Assembly (NCBI GenBank): GCA_002709185.1
Contig: PAQB01000034.1
Coordinates: 1-27,344 of the forward strand
Source: Flavobacteriaceae bacterium
Lineage (GTDB): Bacteria > Bacteroidota > Bacteroidia > Flavobacteriales > Flavobacteriaceae
Reading direction: 5' to 3'
DNA length: 27,344 bases
The notes under the pieces were generated by a model, which had not been told where the DNA came from, made no database searches, and was given only the letters and a program-made list of their open reading frames with translations. The position numbers and the translations under genes were made by a program. How positions within the stretch are numbered: the first letter of the stretch is position 1; the number at the start of each line of letters is the position of its first letter. Shown here one piece after another: positions 15,781-24,802 of this stretch.

Positions 15781-17973
15781 ATGGAAATTTCATCTGATCA
15801 ATTACATAAAGCATTAAAATCTTATTTCGGCTTTACCGAATTTAAAGGGCTTCAAGAATCTGTTGTAAATAGTATTCTATCAAAAAAAGACACCTTTGCT
15901 GTCATGCCAACCGGTGGTGGAAAATCCCTTTGTTATCAATTGCCTGCTTTAATGCAAGATGGAACTGCAATTGTTGTCTCTCCACTGATTGCTTTAATGA
16001 AAAATCAAGTTGATGCCATACGGGGTATCTCAGAGAATGGAGGCATCGCACATGTTTTAAACTCCTCTTTAAATAAAACCGAAATTAAGCAGGTCAAAGC
16101 AGACATAAAACAGGGGGTAACAAAATTGTTATATGTCGCTCCTGAATCTTTATCAAAAGCAGATAATATTGCTTTTTTGGAACAACAAACCATATCTTTC
16201 ATGGCTGTAGATGAGGCACATTGCATCAGTGAGTGGGGGCATGATTTTAGACCTGAATACAGAAATTTAAAAAAAATTATTGCTCAAATTGGTGACGCCA
16301 TTCCTATTATAGGTCTCACAGCCACGGCCACAACCAAAGTTCAAGAAGACATTCTTAAAAACCTTGGAATGTCCAACCCGAATACTTTTAAGGCTTCATT
16401 TAACAGACCTAATTTATATTATGAAATCCTTCCAAAAACCAGCCAGGTCGATAATGATATCATTCGATTTGTGAAAAAAAATGAAGGAAAATCAGGAATT
16501 ATTTATTGTTTGAGTCGAAAACGTGTTGAGTCCTTGGCTCAAATTCTTCAAGTCAATGGCATCAAGGCCGTACCTTACCATGCTGGACTGGATTCAAAGA
16601 CCCGTTCTCAGCATCAAGATATGTTTTTAATGGAAGACATTGATGTGGTTGTAGCTACTATAGCTTTTGGAATGGGTATTGACAAACCGGATGTTCGTTT
16701 TGTAATTCACCATGACATGCCAAAAAGCATCGAAAGTTATTACCAAGAGACAGGCCGTGCAGGTCGTGATGGGGGTGAGGGCCACTGTTTGGCCTACTAT
16801 GCCTATAAAGACATTGAAAAGTTGGAAAAATTCATGTCTGGTAAACCTGTTGCTGAGCAAGAAATTGGATTTGCGTTATTGCAAGAAGTTGTGGCGCTTG
16901 CTGAAACATCTGTATCACGAAGAAAATTTATTCTACATTACTTTGGAGAACAATTTGACAATGCGACTGGTGCTGGCGGAGATATGGACGACAATGTCAG
17001 AAATCCAAAAGCTAAAATTGAAGCCAAGGATGCTGTTAAAACCCTATTGTCTATTGTTACCCTAACCAAAGAGAAATACAAAATTAAAGACCTTGTAAAA
17101 GTCATTGTTGGTGAAGAAAATGCATTGATCAATTCTCATAAAACCAACGCCCAACCGTTTTTTGGAGACGGTAAAGATAAAAATACAGCCTTTTGGACCG
17201 CTTTGGTGCGACAAGCTTTGGTAAAGGGCTTAATTCGCAAAGAAATTGAATCCTACGGGCTTGTGAAAATGACAGCTATAGGAAAAGAATTTTTGGACCA
17301 TCCAAAATCTTTTTTGATGACAGAAGATCATAATTATGACGACTCGGAATTAGCATCATCTTATGTTGCGCCAAAATCACAAGCCGACGAAACATTGCTA
17401 AAAATGCTAAAAGACTTGCGTAAATCCAACGCCAACAGATTAAAAGTTCCTCCTTTTGCTATATTTCAAGATGCATCTTTAGAAGATATGGCACTAAAAT
17501 ACCCCATTAGTATTGAAGAATTACAAAATATTCACGGAGTTGGGGAAGGTAAGGCCAGACGTTATGGTCATGATTTTATTGACTTAATAAACAAGTATGT
17601 TGAAGAAAATGATGTGGTTCGTGTAGACGATTTAATCATCAAATCAACAGGTTCTAATTCTTCATTAAAACTCTTTATCATCCAAAGTGTAGATCGAAAA
17701 CTTCCCTTAAATGATATTGCCGATGCCAAGGGAATGGACATTCCGGATTTTATCAAGGAAGTAGAATCTATTGTTTTTTCGGGGACCAAGCTCAACATCA
17801 ATTATTGGATTGATGAAATTTTTGATGAGGATCAGCAAGAAGAAATTCACGATTATTTTATGGAATCCGATTCCGATGCAATTGAAGCTGCTGTTGAAGC
17901 TTTTGACGGGGATTATGACGATGAAGAGCTAAGGCTCTATCGTATTAAATTTATGAGCGAAGTCGCAAATTAA
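15781..17973 (+). CDS. recQ: RecQ family ATP-dependent DNA helicase lacking zinc cysteines
   Basis: 730 aa 3'-5' helicase for recombination and fork repair. Motifs: FGFTEFKGLQESVV (motif 0), PTGGGKSLCYQ (43-53), DEAH (144-147) in VDEAHCISEWGHDFRPEY, GLTATAT, GIIYCLSRKRVE, ATIAFGMGIDKPDVRFVIH and QETGRAGRDGG (322-332). The RecQ-C region follows, but the four zinc Cys are gone: S379 stands where the first Cys should be, and the segment 391-409 (about QFDNATGAGGDMDDNVRNP) contains none. A winged-helix part, an HRDC domain (about 532-612) and a C-terminal HTH-like acidic extension come after. A near-consensus -7 element lies only 7 bases before the ATG. Confidence 0.94.
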   Translation: MEISSDQLHKALKSYFGFTEFKGLQESVVNSILSKKDTFAVMPTGGGKSLCYQLPALMQDGTAIVVSPLIALMKNQVDAIRGISENGGIAHVLNSSLNKTEIKQVKADIKQGVTKLLYVAPESLSKADNIAFLEQQTISFMAVDEAHCISEWGHDFRPEYRNLKKIIAQIGDAIPIIGLTATATTKVQEDILKNLGMSNPNTFKASFNRPNLYYEILPKTSQVDNDIIRFVKKNEGKSGIIYCLSRKRVESLAQILQVNGIKAVPYHAGLDSKTRSQHQDMFLMEDIDVVVATIAFGMGIDKPDVRFVIHHDMPKSIESYYQETGRAGRDGGEGHCLAYYAYKDIEKLEKFMSGKPVAEQEIGFALLQEVVALAETSVSRRKFILHYFGEQFDNATGAGGDMDDNVRNPKAKIEAKDAVKTLLSIVTLTKEKYKIKDLVKVIVGEENALINSHKTNAQPFFGDGKDKNTAFWTALVRQALVKGLIRKEIESYGLVKMTAIGKEFLDHPKSFLMTEDHNYDDSELASSYVAPKSQADETLLKMLKDLRKSNANRLKVPPFAIFQDASLEDMALKYPISIEELQNIHGVGEGKARRYGHDFIDLINKYVEENDVVRVDDLIIKSTGSNSSLKLFIIQSVDRKLPLNDIADAKGMDIPDFIKEVESIVFSGTKLNINYWIDEIFDEDQQEEIHDYFMESDSDAIEAAVEAFDGDYDDEELRLYRIKFMSEVAN

Positions 17974-18018
17974 TTTAAAATTTAATTAAGCGCATTCCTT
18001 TTTTCTATAAATCATTCA

Positions 18019-18026
18019 TACATTTG
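18019..18026 (+). promoter_or_regulatory. -7 promoter element of the immunophilin gene
   Basis: TACATTTG, an exact TAnnTTTG match, 23 bases before the ATG at 18050. It overlaps the GTG at 18026 that would otherwise extend the ORF, so it decides the start. Confidence 0.6.
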
Positions 18027-18049
18027 TGCTTCAAAAAAAATTCACCATA

Positions 18050-18985
18050 ATGAAAAACGGACTTTACGCAAAGTTTATTACCTCTAAAGGAGATATACTA
18101 CTTGAATTAGAATATAAAAAAACACCAGGAACGGTAGGTAATTTTGTAGCACTGGCACAAGGAAATCTCGAAAATTCTATCAAAAAACAAGGCGATCCTT
18201 ATTACAATGGCCTTAAGTTCCACAGAGTCATCCCCGACTTTATGATTCAGGGCGGGTGTCCGCAAGGGACTGGAACAGGCAATCCTGGGTATCAATTTGA
18301 TGATGAATTTCATCCAGATTTAAAACATGATGTTCCCGGAATTTTATCTATGGCCAATGCTGGACCCGGCACCAATGGCAGTCAGTTTTTTATCACACAT
18401 GTCCCAACACCATGGCTAGATGGTAAGCATACCGTTTTTGGAAAAACAATTGAAGGGCAATCTGTGGTAGATTCCATCGCACAAGGTGATACTATTGAAG
18501 CTTTAGAAATTATTGCAAATGGAGAAGATGCCAAAGCATTCCATGCTGTAGAAGCTTTTAGAACTTTTGAAGGGGCTCGTGAAAAACGCATAGCTGAGGA
18601 AAAAGCAGCTGTTAAAGCTGAGTTAGATAAGCTTGGAAAAGGCTTTGAATCTACCGAAAGTGGTTTGCGTTATCAAATCCTTCAAAAAGGAGATGGGAAG
18701 AAAGCCCAAAAAAATAAAACTGTAGCTGTTCACTACAAAGGGCAATTGGCAGATGGAACGGTGTTTGATTCCTCATACAAAAGAAATCAACCCATTGAGT
18801 TTATCTTGGGTATGGGCCAAGTGATTCCTGGTTGGGATGAAGGCGTTGCGCTTTTAAATGTAGGCGATAAAGCGCGTTTTGTCATTCCCAGTGCATTGGC
18901 TTATGGCAGTCGCGGTGCTGGCGGTGTGATTCCTCCAAATGCAAATCTTATTTTTGATGTTGAGTTAATGGCTGTAAAATCATAG
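18050..18985 (+). CDS. Dual-family peptidyl-prolyl isomerase: cyclophilin-FKBP fusion
   Basis: 311 aa joining two unrelated prolyl isomerases. Residues 1-155 form a cyclophilin domain with [13 protein letters not shown] (R59), [23 protein letters not shown] (W122, H127). A helical charged linker (about 165-195) follows. Residues 200-311 form an FKBP domain with [18 protein letters not shown] (Y229, D240), [10 protein letters not shown] and [23 protein letters not shown]. Active-site residues of both look intact. There is no signal peptide, so it is likely a cytoplasmic folding helper. An upstream in-frame GTG at 18026 lies within the promoter and is rejected. Fusions of this order have been described from flavobacteria. 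Confidence 0.93.
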   Translation: MKNGLYAKFITSKGDILLELEYKKTPGTVGNFVALAQGNLENSIKKQGDPYYNGLKFHRVIPDFMIQGGCPQGTGTGNPGYQFDDEFHPDLKHDVPGILSMANAGPGTNGSQFFITHVPTPWLDGKHTVFGKTIEGQSVVDSIAQGDTIEALEIIANGEDAKAFHAVEAFRTFEGAREKRIAEEKAAVKAELDKLGKGFESTESGLRYQILQKGDGKKAQKNKTVAVHYKGQLADGTVFDSSYKRNQPIEFILGMGQVIPGWDEGVALLNVGDKARFVIPSALAYGSRGAGGVIPPNANLIFDVELMAVKS

Positions 18986-19056
18986 TTTCACGACTCAATA
19001 TTTCGAAAACAAATTTGTTCATAAAGTACTTATTTTTTTCTCTTAAGTTTCAATAG

Positions 19057-20712
<1,656 letters not shown>

Positions 20713-20723
20713 AAAAAATATCA

Positions 20724-20731
20724 TAAATTTG
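20724..20731 (+). promoter_or_regulatory. -7 promoter element of yidC
   Basis: TAAATTTG, an exact TAnnTTTG match, 31 bases before the yidC ATG. It suggests yidC has its own transcript even though pyrG ends only 50 bases upstream. Confidence 0.55.
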
Positions 20732-20762
20732 GGCACTTAAAGAACCCATTGCGTTTCAAGAT

Positions 20763-22637
20763 ATGGAAGAGAAAAAAAATGATTTAAATTCACTTATAGG
20801 TTTTGCACTAATAGGAGCTATTTTGTTGTACATGATGTATCAAAACCAACCCACTCCCGAGGGATTGGCATTGGAACAGCAGTCTAAAGAAATTCAAATA
20901 GACAACCAAAGTCCAGCAGACACAGCCTTAAAAATACCGCAAAGTCCAGCAGCAATTTTGGCGCAGGACAAAGCAAAATTAGGTGAATTTGGCTATTCAT
21001 TGGATTTAGATTCTGATAAAGACCACTTTACGATTTTGGAAAACGAGGTTTTATCAGTTAAAATCAATAACAAAGGTGGGATGATATCAGAAGTCAAGCT
21101 CAAGGCTTATGTCAATCATGATTCTGTTCCAGTCTATCTAGTTAAAGACGGAAATTCTCAGTTTAATTTAAATTTTTCAACATCCCACAACCGAAATTTC
21201 AATACTACAGATTTGCACTTTGAGCCTACGTTTTCCATTGCAAACGAGACTCAAGTTTTATCCATGAAGCTAAAAGTTTCAGAGCGCCAATTTTTAGAGT
21301 ACAAATATAGTCTCAAGACAGATGATGATTACACGCTTGGCTTTTCGATAGAATCTCACGGTTTATCAAAAGTTTTTGACAGCCGACAGCCGGCTCAATT
21401 CGAATGGGATTTAAAAGCCTTACGTCACGATCAAAGCATTACATTTGAAAACCGTTATACCCGCTTGACTTATGAACACGATGGTGAAAAAATTAATAAA
21501 CTTTCACAGGCTGGCGACGACGATGAAACTGTTGAAGCGGTTTCATGGTTGTCGTATCGTCAACATTTTTTCAGTTCTATTTTAGTGCCTGAAAGTCCAA
21601 TAAAAAGTGCTGAAATTCGTTCATTTGATCTGGTTGAAGATGAAACCATTGATACCCTCTTTACTAAAAAATACTCCACTAAATTTCTAATGTCATACAG
21701 AGCGGGTGAGCTTCAACAAGATTTGAATTTTTATTTTGGTCCAACCTATTCAGAGACATTAAAAAGATACGACCGCAATCTTGAAAATAGTATTCCATTT
21801 GGTTGGGGTATTTTTGGCTGGATTAACAAATCTATTTTTAGTCCATTGTATGCATGGTTGAGCAGTTTTTTGTCCTATGGAATTGCTATTATTGTGATGA
21901 CAATAATGGTTAAAATATTGTTATCATTCGTACAGTACAAACAATTTTTGTCACAAGCAAAAATGAAAATATTAAAACCTGAACTGGATGCTTTAAGAGA
22001 AAAGTATAAAGGAAATAAAGTGAAGGCACAACAGGAAACCATGGCGCTTCAAAACAGGGCAGGTGCAAGTCCTTTAAGCGGGTGTTTGCCAGGCTTGTTA
22101 CAGATTCCGGTTTTTTATTCTTTGTTTATGTTTTTTCCAATTGCCTTTGAGCTGCGACAGAAGCCATTTTTATGGGTCAAGGATTTAAGTTCCTATGATA
22201 CCATTGTCGATTTGCCCTTTAGCATCCCATTTTATGGAGATCATATCAGTTTATTTCCCATTTTAGCATCCATTGCGATTTTCTTTTATATGCGAATGAC
22301 CACCGGTCAAAACATGGCCATGCAACCTACACAAGAGGGCATGCCTGATATGGGTAAAATGATGAAATACATGATTTATTTTTCACCTTTGTTGATGCTG
22401 TTGTTTTTTAATAACTATGCGTCGGGCTTAAGTCTTTATTATTTTGTTTCTAATCTTATTAGCATTGGAATTATGTTGGTCATCAAAAATTACATTATTG
22501 ATGAAGACAAAGTATTGGCTAAAATACAAGTCAACAAAGCCAAGCCAAAAAAACAGAACCGCTTTCAGCGAAAGATGGCTGAAATTATGGAACAGGCTGA
22601 AAAACAAAAAGCAATGCAGGAAAGGCGTAGAAAATAA
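20763..22637 (+). CDS. yidC: Membrane protein insertase YidC
   Basis: 624 aa. YidC inserts proteins into the inner membrane, alone or with SecYEG. Layout: one N-terminal helix (about 10-26), a large periplasmic beta domain (about 85-330), then the five-helix insertase core from about 345 with FGWGIFGWINKSIFSPLYAW, ASPLSGCLPGLLQIPVFYSLF and YFSPLLMLLFFNNYASGLSLYYFVSN. The hydrophilic-groove basic residue, Arg in E. coli, is K384 here (TIMVKILL). The C-terminal tail is strongly basic (KAKPKKQNRFQRKMAEIMEQ), suited to ribosome contact. A strong terminator lies 14 bases after the stop. Confidence 0.96.
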   Translation: MEEKKNDLNSLIGFALIGAILLYMMYQNQPTPEGLALEQQSKEIQIDNQSPADTALKIPQSPAAILAQDKAKLGEFGYSLDLDSDKDHFTILENEVLSVKINNKGGMISEVKLKAYVNHDSVPVYLVKDGNSQFNLNFSTSHNRNFNTTDLHFEPTFSIANETQVLSMKLKVSERQFLEYKYSLKTDDDYTLGFSIESHGLSKVFDSRQPAQFEWDLKALRHDQSITFENRYTRLTYEHDGEKINKLSQAGDDDETVEAVSWLSYRQHFFSSILVPESPIKSAEIRSFDLVEDETIDTLFTKKYSTKFLMSYRAGELQQDLNFYFGPTYSETLKRYDRNLENSIPFGWGIFGWINKSIFSPLYAWLSSFLSYGIAIIVMTIMVKILLSFVQYKQFLSQAKMKILKPELDALREKYKGNKVKAQQETMALQNRAGASPLSGCLPGLLQIPVFYSLFMFFPIAFELRQKPFLWVKDLSSYDTIVDLPFSIPFYGDHISLFPILASIAIFFYMRMTTGQNMAMQPTQEGMPDMGKMMKYMIYFSPLLMLLFFNNYASGLSLYYFVSNLISIGIMLVIKNYIIDEDKVLAKIQVNKAKPKKQNRFQRKMAEIMEQAEKQKAMQERRRK

Positions 22638-22650
22638 CAACATTTCCAAG

Positions 22651-22680
22651 AGGTTGCCAATTGGCAGCCTTTTTTGTTTT
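22651..22680 (+). terminator. Rho-independent terminator of yidC
   Basis: AGGTTGCC (22651-22658) pairs with GGCAGCCT (22663-22670) over 8 positions (one G-T) with an AATT loop, followed by a T-rich tail (22671-22680). This is the clearest terminator in the window and closes the yidC transcript just before the mnmA promoter. Confidence 0.88.
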
Positions 22681-22703
22681 TAAAATCTCATGACAATTAT
22701 TCT

Positions 22704-22711
22704 TAAATTTG
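22704..22711 (+). promoter_or_regulatory. -7 promoter element of mnmA (possibly leaderless transcript)
   Basis: TAAATTTG, an exact TAnnTTTG match, ending only 4 bases before the mnmA ATG at 22716. If it is used in the normal way, transcription would begin at or within a few bases of the start codon. Confidence 0.5.
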
Positions 22712-22715
22712 CATT

Positions 22716-23906
22716 ATGGAAACAGTAGTCGTAGGTCTTTCAGGAGGCGTTGATTCAAGTGTTGCTGCCTTTTTATTGAAATCTCAAGGCTATCATGTCA
22801 TTGGCTTGTTTATGAAAAACTGGCACGATGATACGGTCACGATTTCTGACGAATGTCCATGGTTAGATGACAGCAACGATGCCATGCTAGTTGCACAAAC
22901 CTTAGATATTCCATTTCAAACTGTTGATTTAAGCCAGCAATACAAGGCACGTATTGTGGATTATATGTTTGATGAATACAAGCGCGGACGTACCCCTAAT
23001 CCGGATATTTTGTGTAATCGGGAGATTAAATTTGATGTCTTTTTAAAAATAGCACTATCGCTTGGAGCTGATTATGTGGCTACGGGACATTATTGTCGCA
23101 AAAGTGTTTCATATCCCAAAGAAAATATCCCCATTTATTCATTGCGTTCAGGACTGGATACAAATAAAGACCAATCTTATTTTTTATGCCAATTATCTCA
23201 ATCACAACTCGCTAAAACCCTGTTTCCAATTGGTGAATTACAGAAATCTGAAGTTAGAGCTATAGCCTCAAAATTAAAACTTGTAACCGCTGACAAAAAA
23301 GATTCTCAAGGCCTCTGTTTTATTGGAAAGGTAAGGTTGCCAGACTTTCTGCAACAACAGTTGAAAACCAAAAAAGGGCCGATTGTTCAAATTCCTTCAG
23401 ATTTTGAAATTTACCACAAACCATTACCAATATTTGAATCCAAAGCAGCTGCACTTTTACATCAAAGTCAACCGATTGTTTATGAAAGTGAAGACGGCGT
23501 TGTCGTTGGCACCCACCAAGGGGCCCATTTTTTCACCAAGGGTCAACGCAAAGGCTTGGCAGTAGGAGGAACCGAAGCGCCACTCTTTGTAATTGATACA
23601 GACGTAAATAAAAATATTATTTATGTTGGGGAAGGAAAGGCGCACCCAGGATTGTATCGCAGCACCCTCAGGGTGGAAAACAAAGCAGTTCATTGGCTGC
23701 GACATGATTTAAAATTAAGCAATGGAGAACAACTTAAAGTGCTTGCCCGAATTCGTTACAGACAGTCTTTAGAGCCAGCTGTTATTTTCCAAACAAAACA
23801 TGGGTTATTTGTTGAGTTTTCAGAGAATCAAACAGCAATTATGGAAGGACAATTTGTAGCTTGGTATATTGATGATGAATTAGTTGGTTCCGGAGTTATT
23901 TCTTAA
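22716..23906 (+). CDS. mnmA: tRNA-specific 2-thiouridylase MnmA
   Basis: 396 aa. MnmA puts the 2-thio group on U34 of tRNAs for Lys, Glu and Gln. It starts [18 protein letters not shown] (PP-loop, residues 8-15). The two redox cysteines are C100 (PDILCN) and C201 (SQGLCFIG), with KDQSYFL between. After [18 protein letters not shown] comes an insertion of about 30 residues (217-255) absent in E. coli MnmA, before [21 protein letters not shown]. The C-terminal beta domain is complete. The ATG is the only sensible start, and the promoter just before it suggests a very short or absent leader. Sits between the yidC terminator and mazG. Confidence 0.96.
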   Translation: METVVVGLSGGVDSSVAAFLLKSQGYHVIGLFMKNWHDDTVTISDECPWLDDSNDAMLVAQTLDIPFQTVDLSQQYKARIVDYMFDEYKRGRTPNPDILCNREIKFDVFLKIALSLGADYVATGHYCRKSVSYPKENIPIYSLRSGLDTNKDQSYFLCQLSQSQLAKTLFPIGELQKSEVRAIASKLKLVTADKKDSQGLCFIGKVRLPDFLQQQLKTKKGPIVQIPSDFEIYHKPLPIFESKAAALLHQSQPIVYESEDGVVVGTHQGAHFFTKGQRKGLAVGGTEAPLFVIDTDVNKNIIYVGEGKAHPGLYRSTLRVENKAVHWLRHDLKLSNGEQLKVLARIRYRQSLEPAVIFQTKHGLFVEFSENQTAIMEGQFVAWYIDDELVGSGVIS

Positions 23907-24016
23907 ATTGTATGCACTGATTTATGACACATCTCAGCAGTGGCTACAAGTGTTAGTAGAATTACAGAATGATACAATAATATTTGCTTAAGAATTGACC
24001 ATAATAAATAGAATAA

Positions 24017-24802
24017 ATGACAAGACGTGAATACCAATTACAAGCCTTTGACCGCTTGTTGACCGTAATGGATGAATTACGAAGCCAATGTCCATGGGAT
24101 CAAAAGCAAACTATGGAGACCTTGCGGCCTTTGACAATTGAGGAGACCTATGAATTGGCAGACGCTATATTAGATCAAAACACGGAGGAAATCAAAGGGG
24201 AATTAGGGGATTTGCTGTTACACATTGTTTTTTATTCAAAAATCGGAAGCGAAACCAATGATTTTGATATTGCTGATGTTTTGAATGCCGTTTGCGAAAA
24301 GCTCATCAAAAGACATCCACATATTTATGGCGATGTTAAAGTTAAGAATGAAGAAGAGGTCAAGCAAAATTGGGAAAAAATCAAACTTAAAGAGGGAAAG
24401 AAAAGTGTCTTAGAAGGCGTTCCTAACAGTCTACCAGCTTTGGTAAAAGCGAGCCGTATTCAAGACAAGGTCGCAGGGGTAGGTTTTGATTGGGAAATGC
24501 CAGAACAAGTATTGGAAAAGGTAGAGGAGGAGTTGCAGGAATTTAAAACGGAGATCGATCAAAACAATACAGACGCCATGGAATCTGAGTTTGGAGATGT
24601 TTTATTTTCCTTAATTAATTATGCCCGTTTTTTGAAAATCAACCCCGAGAATGCTTTGGAACGCACCAATAAAAAATTTGTTAAGCGTTTTCAGTATTTA
24701 GAAAATCAAGCCCAATTAAAACAACGAACTTTATCAAGTATGACGTTGGCAGAAATGGATGTTTTGTGGGAGGAAGCCAAAAGTCAGCAATCTAACGAAT
24801 GA
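24017..24802 (+). CDS. mazG: Nucleoside triphosphate pyrophosphohydrolase MazG
   Basis: 261 aa. MazG hydrolyses NTPs to NMP and pyrophosphate, as a house-cleaning and (p)ppGpp-tuning enzyme. It has two MazG domains. The first carries the full EExxE-ExxD site (E42, E43, E46 in IEETYEL; E62, D65 in GELGDLLLH) with the preceding CPWDQKQT. The second (about 168-220) has EKVEEELQEF and ESEFGDVLFSL. A near-match -7 element (AATATTTG, 23979-23986) lies 31 bases upstream. The last 11 bases overlap the convergent DUF349 gene. No toxin partner is present, so a toxin-antitoxin context is not indicated. Confidence 0.94.
   Translation: MTRREYQLQAFDRLLTVMDELRSQCPWDQKQTMETLRPLTIEETYELADAILDQNTEEIKGELGDLLLHIVFYSKIGSETNDFDIADVLNAVCEKLIKRHPHIYGDVKVKNEEEVKQNWEKIKLKEGKKSVLEGVPNSLPALVKASRIQDKVAGVGFDWEMPEQVLEKVEEELQEFKTEIDQNNTDAMESEFGDVLFSLINYARFLKINPENALERTNKKFVKRFQYLENQAQLKQRTLSSMTLAEMDVLWEEAKSQQSNE

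Noticed and set aside
16712..17065. 117-codon plus-strand frame inside recQ
   Set aside because: Out-of-frame shadow of recQ with unnatural composition.
19008..19019. 12-base perfect palindrome AACAAATTTGTT upstream of pyrG
   Set aside because: Could be an operator, but A/T palindromes of this size are expected by chance in AT-rich DNA and no second copy was seen.
23917..23936. CACTG/CAGTG inverted repeat between mnmA and mazG
   Set aside because: Short stem with a long loop and no T run after it; probably chance.
24017..24802. mazG as part of a toxin-antitoxin (mazEF) locus
   Set aside because: No mazE or mazF-like gene nearby; both MazG domains indicate the housekeeping enzyme.
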